Source: Promethearchaeota archaeon (GTDB taxonomy: Archaea; Asgardarchaeota; Lokiarchaeia; Sigyniarchaeales; SOKP01). Taken from it: DNA of 37,758 nucleotides. Location of the stretch: assembly GCA_019058015.1 (NCBI GenBank), contig JAHLWH010000019.1, positions 1-37,758 on the forward strand, read 5' to 3'. Shown here in pieces: positions 17,163-24,708 of this stretch. A program made the position numbers and the translations under genes. Every line of letters begins with the position of its first letter. Position 1 is the stretch's first letter. The notes beneath the pieces are model-generated. The model had not been told where the DNA came from, did no database searches, and was given only the letters and a program-made list of their open reading frames with translations.

Positions 17163-17649
17163 ATTTTTCACCTTTTTCAATATATTCTTGAAGAATATCT
17201 GCTGATACCCAACTATCTTCAGCATAATTTTTTATATTTGATTTATATTCGAATAAATCAAACTTTTTTGAAATTAATAATTCGAACATCGTCGCAATAG
17301 TAGTTTGGAAGTTAATTCTTAATATTTGCGCAACATTTCGAGCTTTCTTGTCATCAATAATTAGAAGTCTATTCTGTTGTTTTGCTAATTCAAGCGCTTC
17401 TGTTTCACCTTTACCTAAATGTGGATATTGTGATTTTTCAAAATCCTTTAAATTTATCACAATTATTTTTTCCTCATTAATATATTTTTCAATAATATAA
17501 GATTCTGAGTAATTATTTTCTTTACCTTCAATAACCAATTCATTATAAACAGCCTTAGGAATTAAAATCTCATTAAAATGATCGATTACATAACCAATTT
17601 TGCCTAATTTTGTTAAATGAATTAATGGACTTGAATTTGAAATTACCAT
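17152..17649 (-). CDS. PIN-domain toxin, DUF3368 type
   Basis: The 165-residue protein opens with VISNSSPLIHL, in which Asn replaces the usual first PIN aspartate, as is common in DUF3368 members. Further acidic sites sit in GKGETEALELA and IDDKKAR, the rest of the Mg-binding RNase pocket. It should be a ribonuclease toxin inhibited by the downstream UPF0175 protein. No ribosome binding site precedes the ATG, and a TATA-like box lies about 26 bases upstream, so the transcript may be leaderless. An inverted repeat at 17668-17685 overlaps that box. Confidence 0.82.
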   Translation of the reverse strand: MVISNSSPLIHLTKLGKIGYVIDHFNEILIPKAVYNELVIEGKENNYSESYIIEKYINEEKIIVINLKDFEKSQYPHLGKGETEALELAKQQNRLLIIDDKKARNVAQILRINFQTTIATMFELLISKKFDLFEYKSNIKNYAEDSWVSADILQEYIEKGEKYGR

Positions 17650-17667
17650 ATTATATTATATGAAATT

Positions 17668-17685
17668 ATCATATAAAAATATGAT
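17668..17685 (-). promoter_or_regulatory. Inverted repeat over the toxin-antitoxin promoter
   Basis: The sequence has a perfect 7-base inverted repeat (ATCATAT and ATATGAT) with a 4-base A spacer, 19 bases upstream of the PIN toxin start. On the minus strand it contains a TATA-like TTTTTATATG. The position suits an autoregulatory operator bound by the UPF0175 antitoxin. In DNA this AT-rich, such a repeat can occur by chance, so this is a suggestion only. Confidence 0.35.
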
Positions 17686-17828
17686 TATATAAGAAATCCT
17701 CCCCCATATAATTTTATTTATATTTTATAAAGATATTATGGAAAAAAAAAGATATCCCAATTCTTTCTAATACAGTTAGATTAGCCAAATATTAGATAAT
17801 TTCTCAAAAAACGGGGTTTTAATCCTTT

Positions 17829-17993
17829 TTATTGATTTTTTTGTTTTTTTAAATATTGCACAGTTCGAAAAAGATGTAATTCAAAAAGCATCTCATCATC
17901 AGGAAATTCCATTCTTACTTCTCGAATTATTTTTTCTTTTTCTTCCTCTGATAAATTTAATTCCTTTAACAAAATTTCTATATCATATAACAT
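17829..17993 (-). CDS. Small acidic helical protein, likely antitoxin of the second PIN pair
   Basis: A 54-residue protein starting at the ATG at 17993, chosen because AGAGGGA precedes it; a longer frame to 18032 would overlap the toxin gene. It is mostly helical and acidic, with LLKELNLSEEEKEKIIREV and a conserved-looking FPDDEMLFELHLFRTVQYL region. It lies 10 bases after the PIN gene at 18004-18456. Small helical proteins directly after PIN toxins of this type are usually their partners. I do not recognise a named family. Confidence 0.65.
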   Translation of the reverse strand: MLYDIEILLKELNLSEEEKEKIIREVRMEFPDDEMLFELHLFRTVQYLKKQKNQ

Positions 17994-18003
17994 TTTTATC
18001 CCT

Positions 18004-18456
18004 CTATAATTCTGGTGGAGCAAGAATTTCAATAGATCTATAACCTTCTTTTAAATTAATTAAATTGACTCCAATTCGAGTTTTTCTCTTTACAATATGT
18101 TTAAAATTCCAACTGATTAAAATGTCTATGGAATAAACTGTTGTCAAAGCTATATGTATAGCATCATTTTCATATTTTTTTGGAATAATCCCTTCTTTAA
18201 TGTAAATTTCTGTTAATTCCTTTACTTCTGGTGTAAATTTAATTTTTGTTCCATTTTTCAGAAGGTATTTCAATTTATTTTTTAATTCTTGATTTGTAAT
18301 ACCATTAATTTCATCAAGATTTATATCAGAAAAGAAAAGTTCATAATTTTTTATGAAATTCCAAAAGTTTTCTGTTTGTTTTTGACGATTCAAATTTCTC
18401 TTATCATATAATGCACTATATACCGATGTATCAAGATATATTTTTAATTTCTTCAT
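18004..18456 (-). CDS. PIN-domain protein, probable VapC-type toxin
   Basis: The 150-residue protein begins with KIYLDTSVYSAL, carrying the first catalytic Asp. ENDAIHIALTT provides the middle acidic residues, and DILISWNFKHIV and VNLINLKEGYRSIEI close the fold, the pattern of a widespread archaeal and bacterial PIN group. It should be an RNase toxin, active in the cytosol with Mg. Its likely partner follows after 10 bases, so both toxin genes in this patch precede their antitoxins. Confidence 0.8.
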   Translation of the reverse strand: MKKLKIYLDTSVYSALYDKRNLNRQKQTENFWNFIKNYELFFSDINLDEINGITNQELKNKLKYLLKNGTKIKFTPEVKELTEIYIKEGIIPKKYENDAIHIALTTVYSIDILISWNFKHIVKRKTRIGVNLINLKEGYRSIEILAPPEL

Positions 18457-18643
18457 TTATCTTCTTTTTTTTTTGATAAAAATCTTTAATTTATCTTAAT
18501 ATCTGTTCTCTAACAATGTTAATATTATTTAAATATTAATATTTAACTTGGCCATTGTACTATTATATAATTCCTTCTTTTTATGATATTAAAATTAATC
18601 ATCATGAATTAAGTTGAATAAATATAATATAAATTGACTAACC

Positions 18644-19438
18644 ATGAAAAAAAGCAATAAAGAATTTGATTTTGTTAAGGGAATATTAACAGATATAGAT
18701 GGAACACTTTATTTTAAAGGAGTTCCAATTCCAGGAGCAATAGAAACTGTTTCTAGACTTCGTGATGTTGGTATTAAACTTATTTTTTTAACGAATACAG
18801 ACAGTAAATCACCACGAACAGTAATAAGAACCCTTCAGGAATATGGGTTTAATATTAAAGATGAAGAAGTTTTTACGCCCATTATTGCCTTAAAAGAATT
18901 TTTATCAAATTATCCCAATAAAAAATCTTATTTGGTGACTACCAAAGAGGTTAAAATGGAATTTCATGGTATTGCTCAGGTTAAAGGCTCTGAAAAAGCT
19001 GATTTTGTTATCATAAGCGACTTTCATGATGATTGGAACGTTAATCGCCTCAATAAAGCATTTAAATATATATTAAAGGGTGCAAAACTTCTGGGAACGC
19101 AGGGAAATCGATATTATCTTGATCGTAATGGTGAGCCAGTTATTGATACAGGTTCTTTCGTACAAATGCTAGCTAGTGCAGCTAATGTAACTCCAAGGAT
19201 ATTTGGGAAACCCTCAGCAGATTATTTCAGTAATTCTTTAAAAAAAATTAATCTTACTGCAAATGAAACTATTGTCATTGGTGATGACCTTGAATCTGAT
19301 ATCCAAGGAGCAAACAACGCCGGTATTAAAGGTGTGTTAGTAAAAACTGGGAAAGGACAATTTATAAAACCTTCAGAAATGTTAATAAAACCTTATAAGA
19401 TCATTAATTCCTTTAGTTCTATTTTTGAATTTTTTTAA
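18644..19438 (+). CDS. HAD-IIA family phosphatase (NagD/LHPP-like)
   Basis: The 264-residue protein shows all HAD motifs: DIDGT with Asp17 nucleophile and Asp19 acid/base, LTNT (motif II), the lysine in FGKPSADYF (motif III) and IGDDLESDI (motif IV). The cap inserted between motifs II and III is of the C2 type, as in NagD, phosphoglycolate phosphatase and LHPP. It should dephosphorylate a small phosphorylated metabolite; the exact one is not evident. It stands alone on the + strand and converges on the acyl-CoA synthetase gene. Confidence 0.88.
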   Translation: MKKSNKEFDFVKGILTDIDGTLYFKGVPIPGAIETVSRLRDVGIKLIFLTNTDSKSPRTVIRTLQEYGFNIKDEEVFTPIIALKEFLSNYPNKKSYLVTTKEVKMEFHGIAQVKGSEKADFVIISDFHDDWNVNRLNKAFKYILKGAKLLGTQGNRYYLDRNGEPVIDTGSFVQMLASAANVTPRIFGKPSADYFSNSLKKINLTANETIVIGDDLESDIQGANNAGIKGVLVKTGKGQFIKPSEMLIKPYKIINSFSSIFEFF

Positions 19439-19499
19439 AATTTATATATCACTCTTCTTATCAGATTATATTATATATTCTTGATTGAAAAATCGAATT

Positions 19500-21284
19500 C
19501 TAAAATCTTAATTTTCCTTCTTTTATTTTTTGATATGCAGAATTGTCGAGCGGCATATATTGTTTCTTATTTGAATTCCAGAAAAAAAGTGGATCTTTAA
19601 TTATTTTAATATTATATGCTTCTTTTCGGAGATCTGTTTTTTTTATTTTTTCTGGTCCAGTAGTCTCAAGTTCATCACATAACCTAAAAAACCTGGGGAT
19701 AGAATAACCAGGTAATACTTCGACAATAAATCGAGAAAAATCATCAATTTCAAATTTAATTGACGGATTTAATTTGATAGCTGCCATGCCCGCCTTCCCT
19801 TCTGTATTGGGAATTACAACACCATAAACAGCAGACATATATATTGCTTTATAGGAATTTAAAATTGCTTCAACCTCTAAAGTGGAAATATTTTCCCCTT
19901 TCCATCGAAATGTATCTCCAAATCTATCAGCGAAAGACACCCAGAGATCTTCATGGAGCTTTAACATATCACTTGTATTGAAATACTTGTCATTATTTTT
20001 AAAAACGTCACATAATATTTTCTTTTGAGTTTTTTCTTTATCTTTATATCCCGTAAAAAAGGTTTTTTTGTCTATCTTAATCAAAGCCATTCCAATGTCT
20101 TCAGGTTTGCATTTTAAACAAAAACCCCTTTCATTTTTATAGAGTTCACCTGTTTCTGGGTCAACTTTCGCTAATTCAAGCCCTCCTTGATTATTTCGTC
20201 CAATCATTCCTGGGATTTCCTCAACATTATATAATGATCGATGACCCTCAGTTAAACCATAGAATTCATAAATATGTTCAATTTGGAAACGAGACTGAAA
20301 TTGTTCCCAAATTTCCTTTCGAAATCCTAGTCCCAGCATTTTTTTAAGTGTTTTTCTCTGCTTTTGAATCATTTCATATTCAGATGGAGGTTGATTGAGA
20401 AGGTATCGAGGCATTTCTCCTACATATGTTGTAAAAGTCACTTGATATTTTTGAATATCTTTCCAGAATTCAGATGCAGAAAATCGTTTTCTTAATGCCG
20501 TTGCTGCACCTGCAAGAATTGCTGTCATCCAAGCGATTCCTATTGGAACATTGTGATATAAAGGCATTGCAATATAGACGATGTCATGAGAATCTACTTG
20601 AGCCAAAGCGAAGCCTAATATATACCCTTGAGTATATAACTTGAAACCTTGCATAATTACTGCTTTAGGTAATCCTGTTGTGCCTGAGGTAAACATATAA
20701 TATACAGTTTCTCGAACAATTGAGTTAAAGGTAGTATTAGGATTATTTTTAGAAATTGATTCAAGTTCTTTTGGCAACTCTATAAAATCATGTTTAATAT
20801 TTTGAGCATTATTAACAACAAAAATTTGGTTATTCTTATAAGGAAGCTTATCGACTATCTCATTAAATGACGATAAGCTATCTCCATCAATAATAATCCA
20901 CTTTGGTTCAACAATATTAAATGCATGAGTTAAGGCTTGCTTTTTTTGATTAACATTGATTAATGCACTAATTCCTTGAATTTTATTTATCCCAGTTGCA
21001 AAGAATAGATATTCAGGAGTATTTTCCAACATAATTGCGACGGTATCGTAGTGTTTTAACCCTAAATTTAGAAAATAATTAGCGATTCTATTGCTCTCCT
21101 TATTAAAATCTTGCCAAGTCCAAGAATTATCCTGAAAATATAAGGCTATATCTTTCGGTTTCTCCTTCGCTAATTGTTCAATGCGGATACCAATACTGTG
21201 TTTTGGATTTTGATGAACTTGTGTCATTTTTTTCGTAAATCGATTTAAAAATTCCACTTCTCTAAGAGTCATTGTTTTTACCAT
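19500..21284 (-). CDS. FATP/very-long-chain acyl-CoA synthetase-like AMP-forming ligase
   Basis: The 594-residue ANL-superfamily enzyme has the ATP loop YMFTSGTTGLPKA (196-208), a YGLTEG motif, and DRFGDTFRWKGENISTLEVE, the FATP (SLC27) form of the adenylate motif. Its C-terminus, FFWNSNKKQYMPLDNSAYQ, also follows the FATP pattern rather than that of FadD or acetyl-CoA synthetases. It should activate fatty or other carboxylic acids to acyl-CoA with ATP. A good ribosome binding site (AGAGGAAA) precedes the ATG. The Lys-rich unknown gene lies 119 bases upstream on the same strand. Confidence 0.85.
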   Translation of the reverse strand: MVKTMTLREVEFLNRFTKKMTQVHQNPKHSIGIRIEQLAKEKPKDIALYFQDNSWTWQDFNKESNRIANYFLNLGLKHYDTVAIMLENTPEYLFFATGINKIQGISALINVNQKKQALTHAFNIVEPKWIIIDGDSLSSFNEIVDKLPYKNNQIFVVNNAQNIKHDFIELPKELESISKNNPNTTFNSIVRETVYYMFTSGTTGLPKAVIMQGFKLYTQGYILGFALAQVDSHDIVYIAMPLYHNVPIGIAWMTAILAGAATALRKRFSASEFWKDIQKYQVTFTTYVGEMPRYLLNQPPSEYEMIQKQRKTLKKMLGLGFRKEIWEQFQSRFQIEHIYEFYGLTEGHRSLYNVEEIPGMIGRNNQGGLELAKVDPETGELYKNERGFCLKCKPEDIGMALIKIDKKTFFTGYKDKEKTQKKILCDVFKNNDKYFNTSDMLKLHEDLWVSFADRFGDTFRWKGENISTLEVEAILNSYKAIYMSAVYGVVIPNTEGKAGMAAIKLNPSIKFEIDDFSRFIVEVLPGYSIPRFFRLCDELETTGPEKIKKTDLRKEAYNIKIIKDPLFFWNSNKKQYMPLDNSAYQKIKEGKLRF

Positions 21285-21403
21285 AGAATTTCCTCTTAAT
21301 CACTTAATTTTTTAAAAATTTTTGAGATGAGTATAATTTAATTAGATTTAATTAATTAAACTTTTTTTTTACAAAATAGGAAAAAAAATAGAATTTGGGT
21401 TAT

Positions 21404-22279
21404 TTATGCTTTAAGTCTTCTAGGATTCTTAAAGAGGTCGAGTTCTTCTTTATCTGGGCTGAATTTATAATCAGATTTAGGGTCATCAAATTTTTTAAAA
21501 AGTTCTTTTACTGTTTTTTCAGCAACCTCTAAAAATTTGCAAGCACATGCAAATAAAGTGAGAATTTTAGTGAAAGTTTTATTTTTGCTTAATTCTTCAT
21601 CAAGAATTTCAATCTCCCATTTCCCGCCGAGATTAAGCTTTTTTCCATCAATGTCAGCGATCTTTCTTTCTTTTTCAGTGACTTCGAAATCAAGACCCAA
21701 CCCAACTTTCCCTTTAATTTCAAAAACTCTTAATGACTCATTATCTTTCTCTGGAAGTAACGGGAAAGCAAATTTCCATCCTTTTAATCTTCTGGATCTT
21801 ATAATTCTATATAAATTTTTATTCTGAGGTAAATTAACAATTAAAATAACGCCTGGATCACCTTTTATGTGATATGATTGGATCAAGGATTCTGTTGTAC
21901 TGATTTCAATTCCGCCTGTAAAATTTCCACCTTTATCATCTTTAATAGGGGTAAATGTTCTTATCTTTAAATCACGGTCTGCTAAATTTTTTTCTTTCCA
22001 AGACTTCTCATTATATGCAATTACTTGTCTTTTATCTGTATCTCCATCAATAGTAATATCTCCTTCGATTTCAAATCTTTTTGTAAAATATCTAGATTTA
22101 GCCGAATATTTTATACTTTTATGGAGTCCTAACTCGCTCATATGAGCAGAAGTTCTCCAAAAGTCGACTTCAATACGCTTGTAAACCTTATCTGAAGTTT
22201 TTTTGGTTTCAACCTTTTTTTCTTTTTTCTCTTTCTTTCTTTCTTTCTTGGTTTCTTTTTCTTTTTTCTTCTTAGCCAT
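21404..22279 (-). CDS. Unknown protein with Lys/Glu-rich N-terminus
   Basis: The 291-residue protein begins with about 27 residues almost entirely of Lys, Glu, Thr and Val, then a predicted beta-rich domain (about 35-230) with many charged strands, and a helical C-terminus with FACACKFLEVAEKTVKELFKKF. There is no transmembrane segment or signal peptide. I do not recognise the family; the central part faintly recalls LURP-one/scramblase beta barrels, but I cannot support that. The basic head could bind nucleic acid or acidic lipid. It lies upstream of the acyl-CoA synthetase on the same strand, and is divergent from the Fwd set A genes. Confidence 0.6.
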   Translation of the reverse strand: MAKKKKEKETKKERKKEKKEKKVETKKTSDKVYKRIEVDFWRTSAHMSELGLHKSIKYSAKSRYFTKRFEIEGDITIDGDTDKRQVIAYNEKSWKEKNLADRDLKIRTFTPIKDDKGGNFTGGIEISTTESLIQSYHIKGDPGVILIVNLPQNKNLYRIIRSRRLKGWKFAFPLLPEKDNESLRVFEIKGKVGLGLDFEVTEKERKIADIDGKKLNLGGKWEIEILDEELSKNKTFTKILTLFACACKFLEVAEKTVKELFKKFDDPKSDYKFSPDKEELDLFKNPRRLKA

Positions 22280-22382
22280 AGAATTTCAACTTATAAATTT
22301 TTAATTTAAAAAATTTACTAAGGATATTATAAAAAATTAATCTATTAAATCCTTTATTTTATTTAAAAGAATAATAAATCAA

Positions 22383-22390
22383 TTTATAAA
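22383..22390 (+). promoter_or_regulatory. Putative TATA box for Fwd set A
   Basis: TTTATAAA lies 43 bases before the ATG of the Fes/ferredoxin gene. A start site about 25 bases downstream would leave a 5' leader of about 20 bases, a normal archaeal arrangement. The gap 22280-22432 separates divergent genes and must hold promoters for both. The opposite promoter is not clear. Confidence 0.4.
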
Positions 22391-22432
22391 ATATTTTCCA
22401 AGATTTTTAATCTTAAAAAAAGTTTTTATTAA

Positions 22433-22936
22433 ATGGAAAGGATGTCGCAACTAAACTTTATGGATATTTATAAATTTTTACCAAAAACTAATTGTAAGGA
22501 ATGTGATTTGCCTACATGTATGGCATTTGCCTTAGCATTGGTTAAGGGTGAGAAACAGCCAAAAGATTGTCCTCCACTTCTCGAACCTAAGTATAAACAA
22601 AGTTTAGATAAATTAAATGAGTTATTTGAAGGGGTAGGAGTGGGGGGAAAAGACTTACATATTGATATTGATAATGAAAAATGTGATGGGTGCGGCGTAT
22701 GTGTGATTGTTTGTCCTGTTAATGCTCGATATTGTCCTAATTCTTTAAGTGGAAAATTACCAGATTTCCCTCCCAATGAATATCAATTATTTCAAATAAA
22801 AAACGGAAAATCAGAACTTTTAAATTTGGAATATTGTAGAAGATTAGAAGCAGAAGGACGAGAGCGTGAATGCCGAGTATGTGAAGTATATTGTCCACGG
22901 GATTCAATAGAAATTAAGTATTATACAGCCAAATAA
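22433..22936 (+). CDS. Fes-domain plus ferredoxin Fe-S protein of Fwd set A
   Basis: The 167-residue protein has an N-terminal Fes-type motif with Cys21, Cys24, Cys29 and Cys46, as at the N-terminus of acetyl-CoA decarbonylase/synthase gamma subunits. A classic CxxCxxCxxxCP ferredoxin site follows at Cys84, 87, 90 and 94. A final group at Cys135, 147, 150 and 154 may bind another cluster. It is the first gene before FwdB, 50 bases away, and probably delivers electrons to the FwdBD catalytic unit in place of FwdF/FwdG. An internal ATG at codon 4 is a possible alternative start. Confidence 0.8.
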   Translation: MERMSQLNFMDIYKFLPKTNCKECDLPTCMAFALALVKGEKQPKDCPPLLEPKYKQSLDKLNELFEGVGVGGKDLHIDIDNEKCDGCGVCVIVCPVNARYCPNSLSGKLPDFPPNEYQLFQIKNGKSELLNLEYCRRLEAEGRERECRVCEVYCPRDSIEIKYYTAK

Positions 22937-22986
22937 CATCTTCAAATTAAATAATAATTATAACTTAAATTAATGGAATGATATAA

Positions 22987-24321
22987 ATGACTCAAAGTAC
23001 AAAAAATCAAGAAAGAATCCAGAGATTTGTGTGTCCTGGATGTTCATTATATTGCGACGATAATCAAGTCATATATTCCGAAAATAATGAAATTATCGAG
23101 ACTTATGGTTTATGCTTAAAGGGTTATAAAAAATTAAATGAAATTAATTCAAAAAATCGCATCAAAAAACCCTTAATTCGCAAGAATGGTGAGTTAAAAG
23201 AAGTATCATTAGATAAGGCACTAAATAAAGTTAAAGAAATTATTAACTCTTCCCAAAAATCCCTCCTATATGGTTTTGTTAATACAACTTGTGAAGCACA
23301 AATAAATGGAATATGGCTTGCCAAGAAAATAAATGGATTCATTGAGTCTAATGCATCAATTTGTCATGGTCAAACTTATTCGAATGCTATCGAGAGTGGA
23401 TTCCATTCTACTACATTAAATGAATGTATTAATAAAGCTGACGTATTTATATTTTGGGGTTCTAACGCTGCAGAGTCCAACCCGAAATTTTTAACAAAAA
23501 CAATTTTTTCAAGAGGTAAATTTAGAATAACGGGAAGAGAAATAAAAACATTAATTTTAGTTGATCCTCGAAAAACCGCGACTTATGGAGTTGCTGGAGT
23601 TCGGGATTTGTATATTCCTTTAAAACCTGGCAAAGATTTGGAGCTAATTCAATTTTTAAAAGATATGATTTTAAAGGAAAAATCCGAAGTACCAGCTGAT
23701 GGTTTTGTTGGTGTTGATAAACAGGATTTAAATCGTCTCATCCTAAATTTGAAAGGTTCAGAAAATGGTGTAATCCTTTTTGGACAAGGAGTAATTAATT
23801 CCAATCCTAATGGAAATGTTATAAAGGCTTTAATTGAATTGGTGGATTTGATTAATGAAACTTCTAAGAGAAGTCGTTTTTCAATTATTCCTATGACCGG
23901 GCATAATATGAATGGTTTTATCCAAGTTTCTTTATCTTTATTGGGAAAAATGGACCAAATAGAATTTTCTGATAACCAACTTATCGAATCAAATAAAGAC
24001 TTAATTTCTAAAATAAAGGATGACGAATTTGACATGTCCATTATCGTTGCTTCGGATCCAATATCTAATTTACCGATAACCCTAAGCTCCAAATTAGCAA
24101 AAAAACCCATAATTGCAATTGATTGCTTTATTACCCCTACAACAAAATTAGCTGATGTTATATTGCCCGTGGCAATTACAGGAATAGAAACTGATGGACT
24201 TGTGTATAGAATGGATAATATTCCTATGAATTTGCAAAAAATAATCGATCCACCAGCTAATCTGCCTTCTGATGAGCAGATTTTGCTGAAAATAATACAA
24301 AAAATGGAGGAAAAAAGATGA
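22987..24321 (+). CDS. fwdB: Formylmethanofuran dehydrogenase subunit B (set A)
   Basis: The 444-residue molybdopterin-dependent catalytic subunit has the [4Fe-4S] ligands Cys16, Cys19, Cys23 and Cys43, and the Mo/W-coordinating Cys126 in ASICHGQTY. The formate dehydrogenase-like core includes FWGSNAAESNP, VDPRKTAT and VASDPISNLP. It interconverts CO2 and formate (then N-formyl-methanofuran via FwdA) in the reductive acetyl-CoA pathway. It is divergent from the set B FwdB at 28851-30167 but keeps all active-site cysteines. Its stop overlaps the next start (ATGA), a sign of tight coupling with FwdD. Confidence 0.9.
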   Translation: MTQSTKNQERIQRFVCPGCSLYCDDNQVIYSENNEIIETYGLCLKGYKKLNEINSKNRIKKPLIRKNGELKEVSLDKALNKVKEIINSSQKSLLYGFVNTTCEAQINGIWLAKKINGFIESNASICHGQTYSNAIESGFHSTTLNECINKADVFIFWGSNAAESNPKFLTKTIFSRGKFRITGREIKTLILVDPRKTATYGVAGVRDLYIPLKPGKDLELIQFLKDMILKEKSEVPADGFVGVDKQDLNRLILNLKGSENGVILFGQGVINSNPNGNVIKALIELVDLINETSKRSRFSIIPMTGHNMNGFIQVSLSLLGKMDQIEFSDNQLIESNKDLISKIKDDEFDMSIIVASDPISNLPITLSSKLAKKPIIAIDCFITPTTKLADVILPVAITGIETDGLVYRMDNIPMNLQKIIDPPANLPSDEQILLKIIQKMEEKR

Positions 24322-24692
24322 AATTACTGTTAAGTACAATACGCGAGTTAAAATATGATCAAAAAATCCTTATTAATGAATTATCTGAGAAAGAGCTCAA
24401 AGATAATGTAGCTATCTGCTTAATTCATCCAGAAACATACAATAAAATTGTGTCAAAATCTGGAGTAAATTTAAAATTAACAACCAGTTATGGTTCAGTT
24501 GTTTTAAAGCCAGTTTGGGATGAATCTATTCCCTTAGAAATGATTTACATAAATAAATCAATTTGGGCTAATCAAATCACCGGGGATTTTAAGCAAAAAA
24601 TTCTTTTTAAAAATTTAGAGGTTGAAATTGAGCCAACGGAAGAGGATGTTCCAGAAATCTCTAATCTATTAGAAAAACTGAAAAATTTCTAA
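24318..24692 (+). CDS. fwdD: Formylmethanofuran dehydrogenase subunit D (set A)
   Basis: This 124-residue protein has the molybdopterin-dinucleotide-binding beta-barrel domain, with VAICLIHPETYNKI, a GSVVLKP strand, and the IYINKSIWANQI segment that corresponds to IPMGPWANAV in the set B copy. In methanogens FwdD is a separate small subunit that completes the FwdB cofactor pocket. Its start overlaps the FwdB stop by 4 bases (ATGA), with GGA upstream. The glycine- and proline-rich cofactor loop (GPxP) seen in other FwdDs is shorter here. Confidence 0.85.
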   Translation: MKLLLSTIRELKYDQKILINELSEKELKDNVAICLIHPETYNKIVSKSGVNLKLTTSYGSVVLKPVWDESIPLEMIYINKSIWANQITGDFKQKILFKNLEVEIEPTEEDVPEISNLLEKLKNF

Positions 24693-24708
24693 GAGAGGAA
24701 TTAAAATA

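Noticed and set aside
22468-22776. 102-codon open frame on the minus strand
   Set aside because: Antisense shadow of the Fes/ferredoxin gene.
23649-24110. 153-codon open frame on the minus strand
   Set aside because: Antisense of the set A FwdB, which has all catalytic motifs; no start signal or similarity.
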